A stretch of DNA of 64,000 nt, from assembly GCA_029465975.1 (NCBI GenBank), contig CM055730.1, positions 16,252,774-16,316,773 on the forward strand, given 5' to 3'. Under the pieces are notes generated by a model, which did no database searches, was not told the origin of the DNA, and saw nothing but the letters and a program-made list of their open reading frames with translations. This DNA is from Dallia pectoralis (Eukaryota > Chordata > Actinopteri > Esociformes > Umbridae). The translations under genes and the position numbers were made by a program. Of the stretch, positions 34,930-46,600 are shown one piece after another (position 1 is the first letter of the stretch; each line of letters opens with the position of its first letter).

Positions 34930-35880
34930 ATGTATCTACATACACTATTCAACATGCGCTCAAAAACACATTGTGTTTTAAAGGGACATTAAGTAAAACT
35001 CATTGACAAGTTGACAACACTAGTGGCATTGATGATGATTGGCCTTTTAATATTGTGTGATGTGTTAAGTTGTTAAACCCTTCCAGGTGTACTCCATAGA
35101 TGTTCTTAGAATTTGCACAGATTTTATGTGATGGTAATTATAGGATTTAACCTTTTCTGAAGAAGAAAATATCATTTTTATTTTTATTTTCATAATATAC
35201 ATGTTTTTGTGCATGATTTAAATTTGGATCACACAAAAAACCTAATCTGGCCCTTTAATCTAATCATAACCCTAATTCCAAACCCATAAACCTACCTCCC
35301 TAACTCTAACCAAATGCCTAAAATTGTCTTATTTATCTATGGTAATGACTGGTCAAATATTGTCATTTTGACAACTTTTTCTTGGGTTATTTGTTTTTAT
35401 ATTTTGTGTAGTTACTTGTAATGAGGAAGGAAGTCATGAAAGGGGCCACTCTACTTTTGGTTCTGATTCATATGAATTACGTCAGAGATATAAATCGAGC
35501 AGCAGTATGTGACTGTCTGTGGGTATGTAACACACTGTTGACTAATTTGTGGTTTATTGTGATGAGGAAGGAAGTCAAGGAGCAATTTACTGAAGATCAG
35601 ATTTAAATGTTTGGCTGGGATTATGTTGGAGATGGGGTCTTCTCTGACTAGAGAGGGGTGTGGTGTTTTTTTCTGTGATTTAATATCCAGAGAAACCTCA
35701 ATGAATTTCACCTAAACCACTTATCGCTGTCATAGCAAGTAAAAATGTTTTTTTAACATTACTAAGAATGTGGTTTAGTTTAAAGTGGGTTGTTGACACA
35801 TAAAATAATCATTAAAACATCAAATAATGTATGGCACTTTGTAATTTCCAGAAGCATTTTGGTGCCGACCGAAAGTCCTT
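34930..35880. other. intergenic, nothing recognised
   Basis: AT-rich unique sequence between the 13-bp array and the LINE. No gene or element ends seen. Confidence 0.5.
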
Positions 35881-37522
35881 CTCCATAAAAAGAGCATTTT
35901 GAGGAGCTCCTGAATCCGACCTACACGCCCTCTAGTATAGAGGCAGAGCTGGAGGCTGATGGAGGGTCATCGTCAGTTTCCCTGGGGGAAGTCACTGAGG
36001 TAGTCAAACAACTCCACAGTGGCAAAGCCCCAGGGACTGATGAGATTCGTCCAGAAATGCTAAAAGCTTTGGGTGGGGAAGGGCTGTCTTGGTTGACACG
36101 CCTCTTCAACATTTCATGGAAGTCTGGGACAGTGCCAGAGGAGTGGCAGACCGGGGTGGTGGTTCCCCTCTTCAAAAAGGGGGACCAGAGAGTGTGTGCC
36201 AATTACAGAGGTATCACACTCCTCAGCCTCCCTGGTAAAGTGTACTCCAAAGTGCGGAAAGGAGGGTTCGGCCAATAGTCGAACCTCAGATTGAAGAGGA
36301 ACAATGTGGTTTTCGTCCTGGCCGGGGAACCACGGACCAGCTCTTTACTCTCGCAAGGATCCTGGAGGGGGCCTGGGAGTATGCCCATCCAGTCTACATG
36401 TGTTTTGTGGATCTGGAGAAGGCGTATGACCGGGTACCCTGGGATCTTTTGTGGGAGGTGCTGCGGGAGTATGGGGTGAGGGGGTCTCTTCTCAGGGCCA
36501 TCCAATCTCTGTACGCTCAAAGCATGAGCTGTGTCCGTGTCCTCGGCAGTAAGTCGGATTCGTTCCCGGTGGGGGTTGGCCTCCGCCAGGGCTGCGCTTT
36601 GTTACCAATCCTGTTTGTAATATTCATGGACAGGATATCAAGGCGTAGTCATGGGGGGGAGGGGTTCCCGTTCGGTGGGCTGATGGTCACATCACTGCTT
36701 TTTGCGGATGATGTGGTCCTGATGGCCTCATCGGTCGGTGACCTTCAGCACTCACTGGATCGGTTCGCAGCCGAGTGTGAAGCGGCTGGGATGAGGGTTA
36801 GCACCTCTAAATCTGAGGCCATGACTCTCAGCAGGAAACCGGTGGAGTGCCTACTCCGGGTAGGGAATGAGTCCTTACTCCAAGTGAAGGAGTTCAAGTA
36901 CCTCGGGGTCTTGTTCGCGAGTGAGGGAACAATGGAGCGGGAGATTGGTCGGAGGATCGGAGCAGCGGGGGCGGTGTTGCATTCGCTTCACCGCAACGTT
37001 GTGACGAAAAGAGAGCTGAGCCGAAAGGCAAAGCTCTCGATCTACCGGTCAATCTTTGTTCCTACCCTCACCTATGGTCATGAAAGCTGGGTCATGACCG
37101 AAAGAACGAGATCGCGGGTACAAGCGGCCGAAATGGGTTTTCTCAGAAAGGTGGCTGGCCTCTCCCTTAGGGATAGGGTGAGAAGCTCAGTCATCTGAGA
37201 GGAACTCGGAGTAGAGCCGCTGCTCCTTTGCGTAGAAAGGAGCCAGTTGAGGTGGTTCGGGCATCTTGTACGAATGCCACCTGGGCGCCTCCCTAGAGAG
37301 GTGTTCCAGGCACGTCCAGCTGGGAGGAGACCTCGGGGAAGACCCAGGACTAAGTGGAGAGATTATATCTCCACACTGGCCTGGGAACGCCTCGGGATTC
37401 CCCAGTCAGAGCTGGCTAATGTTGCCCGGGAAAGGGAAGTTTGGGGTCCCCTGCTAGAGCTGCTACCCCCGCGACCCGACCCCGGACAAGCGGTTGAAGA
37501 TGAAGATGAGATGACTTTGTAA
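35881..37522 (+). mobile_element. non-LTR retrotransposon (LINE) 3' part, reverse transcriptase pseudogene
   Basis: Conceptual translation shows RT blocks in order: SGKAPGTDEIRPEML, VPLFKKGDQRVCANYRGITL, CGFRPGRGTTDQLF, DLEKAYDRVPWDLL, VGLRQGCALLPILF, SLLFADDVVLMAS (catalytic ADD), KEFKYLGVLF, then LRWFGHLVRMPPGRLPRE and GRPRTKWRDYI. Breaks: a frame change near 36,250-36,290, and a TGA at 37,196 where CGA is expected (CpG decay). The 5' part with endonuclease is absent, as in 5'-truncated insertions. The GATGAAGATGAGATGAC tail resembles the GATG-type ends of RTE/Rex3 elements, but the clade is not certain. Confidence 0.88.
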
Positions 37523-37778
37523 TTTTATCTTGCATATCATTTTGATTCATTTTTTAGGGTAAAGAGTTTTCAGGTTTTCATAATGCAAACTACTACATTG
37601 TGGTTATGACGCTCTTAAATGACTGAATTAGCCACGACTGAGTGCATTTTTGGGGCTGGCTCTGTGAGGTATTAATACTCACTACCCTGGAACTACAAGT
37701 GTCATGCTCTGACAAACTAAGCAACAATAGAAATAGTCTCACACTGGCCACCGTTGATTGAGATACATGTGAAATATA

Positions 37779-38104
37779 TACTGATGAGCCAAAACATTAT
37801 GACATGAATGTTTGTGAAATTACAATTATTATCTCCCAACAGGGGCACATTCCAAGGTCCAAGTAGGGGTAGCAATTTATTTGTTTTGTTTACAAAAGTG
37901 TTGGATGGAGGATGCCAAAGTTATGGCCAGACGACTGGGTCAGAGCATCTCTGAAACAGCAAGGCTTGTGGGGAACTCAGCGATTGTGAGCACCTACTAG
38001 TGGACCGAAAAGGGACAAACTACAAACCAGCAACAGGGTGTTAGGTTTCCCACACCCGAGACAAACAGCATATTAGGTCATAATGTTTTGACTCATCAGT
38101 GTAT
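37779..38104. mobile_element. Tc1/mariner-type element B, internally deleted
   Basis: Inverted ends ACTGATGAGCCAAAACATTA (left) and TAATGTTTTGACTCATCAGT (right) differ by one base, with TA-rich flanks as expected for TA target sites. The 326-bp interior has only fragments of a transposase region. It is the same family as the element at 33602-34241, and the two lie on either side of the LINE. Confidence 0.8.
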
Positions 38105-38284
38105 ACAACAGTTAGACTGTTCGTTCTTAATTTTTCTTCATTTTAGATTGATATGTAGAGGATTATTTAAAAGCTAATTTAACTACATTTTGATATATTT
38201 TTTATTCTTATACTCTTGTAATATCAGTTCACAAAAGTCAGAATATTACATACAAAAACTCGCACTCGCATGCACACAGGCCGG

Positions 38285-38745
38285 GGTGTAGTAACTGGTG
38301 TGTAGTAACTGGTGTGTAGTAACTGGTGTGTAGTAGTAACTGGTGTGTAGAATCTGATGTGTAGTAACTGGTGTGTAGTAACTGGTGTATAGTAACTGGT
38401 GTGTAGTAACTGATGTGTAGTAACTGGTATGTAGTAACTGGTGTGTAGTATCTGATGTGTAGTAACTGGTGTGTAGTAACTGATGTGTAGTAACTGGTGT
38501 GTAGTAACTGGTGTGTAGTAGTAACTGGTGTGTAGTATCTGATGTGTAGTAACTGGTGTGTAGTAACTGGTGTATAGTAACTGGTGTGTCGTAACTGGTG
38601 TGTAGTAACTGGTGTGTAGTTATTGGGGTGTAGTAACTGGTGTGTAGTATTTGATGTGTAGTAACTGGTGTGTAGTAACTGATGTATAGTAACTGGTGTG
38701 TAGTAACTGATGTGTAGTAACCGGTGTGTAGTAATTGGAGTGCAG
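38285..38745. repeat. 14-bp minisatellite, about 32 units
   Basis: Unit GTAACTGGTGTGTA with TCTGATGTGTA, ATAGTAACTG and extra GTA variants. Translated on the minus strand it gives a chance 242-codon ORF. Confidence 0.94.
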
Positions 38746-38749
38746 ATAG

Positions 38750-39900
38750 CTGGGAGAATGGAGGGTGGAGGCCAATAGGCCGGCGACTGGAAGTTACATA
38801 TTCGGGATTCCCCAGGAGGCCTGGCCAAGTTCAGAATATATCCAAAACACACGAGTAAATGCCTCATATTCCTGCATGATGAAGGCAGCGTTATGGGAAT
38901 GCCTGTGGCGAGGTTTTCCCAAAATACAGGAAGCAGACAAGCACAGGAAAATCCTAGAGGTAGCAATGTCTAATAATACAATTCATCACTTTGACCATAA
39001 ATATACTGTACTTCACCAATGGGAGTGGCAAATGAATGACCTCTACATAAAGTTTGGCTTTGTTGTATTTGTTGTGTATTTGCATGCTCTCTCTAATGTT
39101 ATTGATGATTTTGACCCGTCATACTTTACCGATATGGCTATATATCTTTATTAGGAAGCAGTCTCTGTGTCAATTTCAGCATTTGTATTGTAATGTTTAA
39201 AGGAACATTACCAGACAGATTCCTGTCTTTCTGTCTGTCTGTAGATGTCCACACGATTCCGTCTCTGAAAGAAGGCAATCGTCACGATTGGTGAGGTTTT
39301 GTTTATACACGGGGTGTTTAGTGGGTAGCATTTCTGTTCTGAGGAGAATTGTTTTGCTCAATGCTCACAGCTGGTCTCAGCTAATCACCAGGTGCTGGTT
39401 TGGGTTTCCACTTTCCACACAGCCCATGTTTTGAAGAGTCACATCGGTATTTGGTGAGTTTCATTATTTTAGATTGCTGTTTGAAGTTTGTTAGAAGTCG
39501 CATTGCACTACTCAACCTGTAATAGCTTGATTACGAACACAAACATTGCAATGATGAAGCAATATTTTGATCTTCTTGTCACGTCTGTATGGAGAACCCA
39601 GAGGCATACGCTCAAGTGTTGCCTCACGTCCTCCACAGAAGTTAGTGCAGATGTCAGTGAGATTCTTCAATTTTTAATTTGATCTTTATTTTAACACCGG
39701 ATGTCATGCTTTTACACCCCTAGATGCGGCTATATGCAAACCGAGTAACCTTCAACTGTAATAAATCACAAGTTAAAATATCCGGTTGTAAGACAGGGAT
39801 GATACAAAGAGAGATAGATGTGCTTGGTATGTCTACAGGCTACTGTTCTACTAGAAGACTGTTCTGAGGACTGTTCGGGGATACACTGTTGGATTTGTTA
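38750..39900. other. intergenic, upstream of chuk promoter
   Basis: No gene recognised. The open frame at 38765-39154 has no recognisable motif. Confidence 0.5.
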
Positions 39901-39910
39901 AGCTCTCCAG

Positions 39911-39950
39911 ATGACGCATGCGCATATCTCACTTCTTGTTACGTCACTAA
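39911..39950 (+). promoter_or_regulatory. candidate chuk promoter with NRF1-like and CRE-like sites
   Basis: CGCATGCGCA (39915-39924) is close to the NRF1 palindrome and TTACGTCA (39939-39946) is close to the CRE/ATF octamer. Both lie about 750 bp upstream of the chuk ATG and upstream of a strong donor, CAAG|GTAAGT (exon end 40444). A noncoding first exon between about 39,950 and 40,444 is therefore plausible. This is motif reading plus position, not proof of promoter activity. Confidence 0.5.
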
Positions 39951-40675
39951 CTGTATCAGGTTGCTCAAAAACAAACAGCAACATTGGAAACAATAAGTAA
40001 CTTATAATTTATTTAAGTTCAGGCTAATTGTAGAACGGGGTTTATGATTTTATTGGTACTGTATAAAATATAGTGACAACCTACCTGGTTGCTGTCTGTT
40101 TATCATTGCTAACTTTGGTTTCACTTTGGAGCGAACCTATCTAACTAAATACATGTGATTAATCAGTAATATTATTACTAATAACATAGTACCAACGGGT
40201 TGAGATGTTAACGCTATTACTTACAGGTCGATTAGTAATGTGTTACTTGTAACGCTAGCAACTCTAGTAGCCGTTGAAATGGATTAAACAAGCTAGTTAC
40301 CTACTAGCCAACGCGTTACTTTGTTTACTGCAAACATCTCGTGGGTTTGATACTGTACCAACATCTTATGAAGATATGGTGGTCCTGCCATTCTAAATCT
40401 GGCAAATCCAACAATTGCATTGTCCAGCCAACGTTTCCGCCAAGGTAAGTTGTGTCATAGTGTCATACATTATTTGAGTATATTCAATCCAAAATTCCAA
40501 TAATATACCATTATTCTGACTGTTGAAGCTGATTATTACAGTTAATGAACAAATAACTGCAGTAATAATGTATTATAGTTACATTTGGTGTGGATGTACA
40601 TGACTTAAAATAAGCTCACAGACTGGCCATCCAATCCTGATGTCGGAGACTGAAAGATTCTGTCATGTGTGATTT

Positions 40676-43600
40676 ATGTCTACAAAAAGAGAATTACCTC
40701 CACATCTGAGAGGAATGGAATTGGAGGAGGAAAAGGAGGTAGAGAGAGATAAGGAGGTGGAGAGAGTCCTGGTTAAGCAGAACCAGGTATGTGGCCTGTG
40801 GGAGCTGAAGGAGCGATTGGGGACCGGAGGCTTTGGACATGTTTTCCTGTACCAGCACCTGGTTAGTCCTGTTGACATCACCACGCACACATATGATCTC
40901 ACACATGTTTTTAACTTGTCAAGAACCACCTGGGGAATAAAGCCTTAACACACGGTCATGTGGTTATATGTGTGTGAAGGACACATCCGAGAAGATTGCA
41001 GTGAAAATGTGTCGTTTGGAGCTGAACTCAAAGAACCGAGAACGCTGGAGTCGAGAGATCCAGATCATGAAGAAGTGAGTGTGACACGGGTGCTCCTCTG
41101 GTAGACAACCTAGTGGTGAAACTGTTGGTGTGGTGAACAAATAGGTTGTAGGTTTGAATCCCTGATCTGACAAGGTGAAAAATATGTGCGCTATTTCTAG
41201 TTGCTCATCTATGTAAGGATATCTCTATGTTTTTTCATAGATTCTGACGCCTATAGAGACATTTAATTAGACACACAGCATTCATTAATGTTGAGGGGTC
41301 ATCTGCTTTTTGGGCAAATGGGATTGTGCTGAAGTTCATAGTTAAAACCACAATAATTTTGTCATTGTCCAAATACGTATGGAATGCACTGTAAAATGTT
41401 ACATTTGCCAGAAAGAACACACCACAGGTCGAATAACTGTTATTACAAACACAAACTGTGTAAGCAGAGGCCAATCAACATACTGTACTTGACTGACAGC
41501 TACCCATGTCCTTTTCTCAGTTCTTCTACTTGTGTTGTTGTTTTATGCTCTTCATAATATCTATCCTGTTTCCTCCTCAGGCTGAGCCATGATAATGTGG
41601 TGAGAGCCAGGGACGTCCCAGAGGAGATTAGTTCTATAGCTCTGAATGACCTGCCTCTGCTGGCAATGGAGTACTGCTCTAGAGGGGACCTACGCAAGGT
41701 ACACACACACCTACACACACGCCTACACACACCTACACACACAGGTTACTTGCATTCAAAATCTGATCTGCCCTTAACCTAACCATGATCTTAACCTAAC
41801 CATGATCTATCCATGATCTTAACCTATCCATGATCTTAACCTGTCCATGATCTTAACCTGTCCATGATCTTTACCTGACCAGGATTAACATAACTATATT
41901 TCTAGACCTAATTCGAATGTCACTACTATGCCAGAAAATGGAACCCCCCATCTCATTTAACCATCAATGTTAGTAAAACGTGAACAAGCGCACACACAGT
42001 GCTACAGTGTGTACATGACCAAGTTGTTTCTGCAGCTGCTGAATGAGCCAGAAAACTGCTGTGGCCTGAAAGAGAGTCAAGTCCTGTCTCTACTTAGCCA
42101 TGTTGGTAAGGTTGCCCATTAGGATGCTATTATTCTGGGACGTTTGGTCCCTTCCTGGTTTCGTCTCATTGGATTCCAGGTTTGCTTGTATTGGTACGTT
42201 GCGAGCGAAGCTTGTGCTTGTTTCTTTTCCTGTCTGCTAATGGTACAGTATTGAACATGCAGGGTCTGGTATCCAGTATCTCCATGAGAATAAGATCATC
42301 CACAGAGACTTGAAGCCGGAGAACATTGTACTGCAGGAGATCAGTGGCAAGGTCAGGAAACACAGGTGCACACGTGCACAGTCACACAGACATTTGGCAG
42401 CTAAGCAGACGATAATATACATTTCTCCTCTATCAGTTGATCCATAAGATCATAGACTTGGGTTATGCCAAGGACTTGGACCAGGGCAGTCTCTGCACCT
42501 CCTTTGTTGGAACCCTGCAGTACCTGGTGAGAACATAAGTTTACTTTAAATACATTGAAAAGATTTGCAGTGGAACATGTTGCTAATGTTGTGTCTGTTT
42601 TAGGCTCCAGAACTGTTTGAGAACAAGCCTTACACTGTGTCTGTGGACTACTGGAGTTTCGGCACCATGATCTTTGAGTGTACCTGCGGCTTTCGTCCCT
42701 TCCTACACAACATGCAGCCAGTACAGTGGTAAGCTGTGTGTGGTGTGTGTCTGCCAAATTACCCAACGCGGCATATGTTCTTGATATAGAACCGAGTCAT
42801 CTTTAGTTTGTTTGTGTGTGTGTGTGTTTTTTTTGTATTGTAGGACCAGTAAGGTGCATAATAAAGGTCTAAAGGACATCATGGCGGTGGAGGATATGAA
42901 CGGTGAAGTGAGATTTTCTACACACCTGGCCTACCCCAACAACATAAGCAGGTACATATAGACATACAGAGATCTTCACCATCATATATGTTAGGGCTGC
43001 ACGATATTGGAAAAAAATTACATTGCAATATTTTTTCCCCAACGATTTATATTGCGATATTGCGAGCCATCGATCCAGGCTAAAGTTAATAATTACCGTA
43101 CGGTAAGACCCATGTAGGGCTCCGTTGTCCTGCTGGACCAGAAAAACGGTGTGCCGTTTGGTGGGGTTTCCTTGTTTTGTGTCCACAACTTTATAACATT
43201 CCAGGCAAAGTACCTGTTTTTGGTCAATATCCTTTTTGTCGCCGAAATAGTCCCAAATAGCTGATTTGGACTTTCTTTTTGGTAAGAAATCATCTTTTTT
43301 TGCGGCGGATCCTCTCGTCGCTCATTTTTAGTTAGCTACAGGATTGCCAGAGAAAGTTTGGCTGTGGGCGGTGAGCAGCGGCACAGCGAACCAATCACTG
43401 AGCCGGCACGCGGAACGTGAACCAATCACTGAGCAGGCACGCTTAACGTGCATGTCACTCCAGCAACAAACCATACAACTAACTCTAACTGTGTTTACTG
43501 TGTACCCTCGTGCTACCGTTCCCTTAATACGTTTATGGGTGCTACCCTTCACATCGCATGTTCCGACGCGATGTCGCGATGTCGATGCTAAAACAGAATA

Positions 43601-46600
43601 TCGTTCAGCCCTAATATATGTATTCCGTAACTGTGCTTGTATCCGTGTGTTGGTGTGTGTAGCCCCCTGTTGGAGCCAGTGGAGTCTCTACTACAGATGT
43701 TGTTGCTGTGGGATCCTGCGACACGAGGAGGGGGGATGGACCCTGAAACCCAAACACCACGCTGCTACACTGCCCTGCAGAACATATTCAACATGAAGGT
43801 ACACGCACACCCCCACACACATCCACCCACACACACATCTACACAGACCACCATACATAAACACACACACATTATGGCCTTGTAAACACAACCGAGCCAA
43901 TTCAGATATCTAAAGGATTAAATATGTAGAAAGACCATGTATTGAACAGATCAGGTCAATTACTTGGAACCCCTGTAATGCCAATTCTAGGTGGATAACC
44001 TTTGAAATTACGGTTTGAGCTTTGTATCGGTGTGTATCACTTCCCACTGCACACAAATGTTTATAATATCAATCAGACAGAAACATGTGCCAATGTTTAT
44101 CCCAGGTATTGCATGTTTTGGACATGACGTCGACGCAGCTGCACTCCTTGGTTCTGGGCAGTGAGGAGGGACTTCACTCGTTGCAGCTGCGTGTGGAGAC
44201 ACAGACACACACACACATCCCACCTCTCAGCCAGGAGATGCTTCTGGAGACCGGAGTTTCCTTAGATCCTCGCATACCTCCAGCACAGTGTCTCCCTGAG
44301 GGACCGGTACGCCAAAGAACAAACACACACACACATGCCAACATTTAGTCTCCCATACACACACACACACACAATAACCCACTCACACACATCTGTCACG
44401 CTCTAACAAGCACTTACACACACTCGTCTCCATTCATACACATCTATCACAGACACACATGTCATCTCATGGCTTTGTCCAACACACCACCTCACTGACA
44501 TGTGGTCTCTTTCTAGCGTGGCCGGGACAACTCCGTCATTTACCTGTTTGATAAAGGTTTGACCAAATACTCCGGGCCCTTCACTGCCAGACCCCTGCCT
44601 GAAAGTGTCAACTTCATAGGTAGGCATGGCAACAGCACAACTTCATATGTAGTCAAAACACAATACAACATCTTATGTTGAACTATACTATTTCATATGT
44701 TACCATGGTAACTAATAACTGGATATGTAGCCATCGAGGTGATACAAAACCTACTGTAGGCTTGAAGATCTGCCAATGCTATTTCCATTTGCACTTTTCA
44801 TTGTCGATGTTTGTCGAAGCACAGTAAAGATTTGGAAGTAGTTCCAATGGCTAGTCTGGAGATTTTGTGTTGTTTTACTGTAGTCCTCCGATAATTGTCC
44901 AGAGCGGAGGATATAATTATTTTAAAGTTGCTGCAGGAACTCACTCTGTTATAGACAGCATGAGGTCCTATTTCGACCATCTTGATTTGAACTGTTCTGT
45001 GTATGTCAGTGAGGGAGACGAAGACCCAGCTGCCGCTTTCTGCTCTGAGGAAGGTTTGGGGAGAGGCTCTCAGCTATATTTGTGGCCTGAGAGAAGACTA
45101 CAGCAGATTGTACCAAGGACAGAGAACTGCCATGTAGGCACACACACACATCTCTCTCTATGACAGTCTCTCACACAGTTTCTCTCCACTCTAAGATATG
45201 GTCTCTCTCTCTCACTGTCTCTGTGTCTTTGTGTTCAGGTTAAGTCTTCTGCGCTACAACACCAACCTGACATGCTTTAAGAACATGTTGTCCAGTCAGT
45301 CACAACAGCTCAGAGCCAAACTGGAGTTCTTCACAGCCAGCATACAGCAAGACCTGCAACACTACCAACAACAGAGTGGCAATGGAATATGTAAGATTTC
45401 TCTTTTTTGTTTCAGGTTATATCATATGAAACACATCTACAAAACTTGGGATTTGCAACAATTATAATTAGGGTTAAGCTTTGGCATTTCATGTTAGGTT
45501 GTATGGGTTCGGGTAAATTGACATAAGGCGTAAATTAGGGTTTGGTGTCACTGAGCAAATGGAACTGTCTACATGTCACTGGAATCTGTATACTGTCTGC
45601 ATGTCACTGGAATCTGTATACTGTCTGCATGTCACTGGAATCTGTATACTGTCTGCATGTCACTGGCATCTGTATACTGTCTGCATGTCACTGGCATCTG
45701 TATACTGTCTGCATGTCACTGGCATCTGTGAACTGTCTGCATGTCACTGGCATCTGTGAACTGTCTGCATGTCACTGGCATCTGTGAACTGTCTGCATGT
45801 CACTGGCATCTGTGAACTGGCTGCATGTCACTGGCATCTGTATACTGTCTGCATGTCGCTGGCATCTGTATACTGTCTGCATGTCACTGGCATCTGTGAG
45901 TTGTCTGCATGTCACTGGCATCTGTATACTGTCTGCATGTCACTGGAATCTGTAAACAGTGTGTGTGTGTTACTTAAATGTCATCTAAACTCTCACTGTA
46001 CCAATTTCAGCTTCTGAGAAGTTGCTGAAAGCCTGGCAGGACAGTGAACATAAAGCTACTGCATTTACACAGGTACTGTACTTTAGCATACTGTACTCTA
46101 CCATACTATACTATAATCTACTCCATCCTACTATGCTTATATCTTCTGTAGTCTACTGTACCATAGTATATTGTTCTCTACCATACTGTACTATGCAGTA
46201 CTTTACTGTCATCTATTCTACTGTACTCTACAATACTGTTGAGTGCTGCTGGGGTTTCAACTGATGTGCCTCTCAGGTGTGCCATGACGCTGGAGAACCG
46301 TGGGGCATAGAATGTATTTTCAATGTGAATTTTTATAATTTTACTTTGCATGTGAAAATCACTGGCTAATATGATCAAGCACCACAAAACCAAAACATGT
46401 GATCTAGAAACAAGGATGTTATTTTTGTTTGAGGTTATTCTATTGCAGTGGAAAAATAAGTGTATTATAGGGGCACTCACACAAACATCATCATGAGTTA
46501 ATAATTTGGCTAATTATTTGTTTCCAAGTGTTCAAGTAAACACTCTTTACGAGATGTTTTTTGTTTTTAATGGATTTGAAATCTAGATTGAAATATGTTA

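Noticed and set aside
34101..35006. ORFs of LLYQTAVPNCCTK type on both strands
   Set aside because: A 13-bp minisatellite read in all frames.
38238..38966. 242-codon minus-strand ORF
   Set aside because: Produced by the 14-bp minisatellite (TTHQLLHTSYY repeats).
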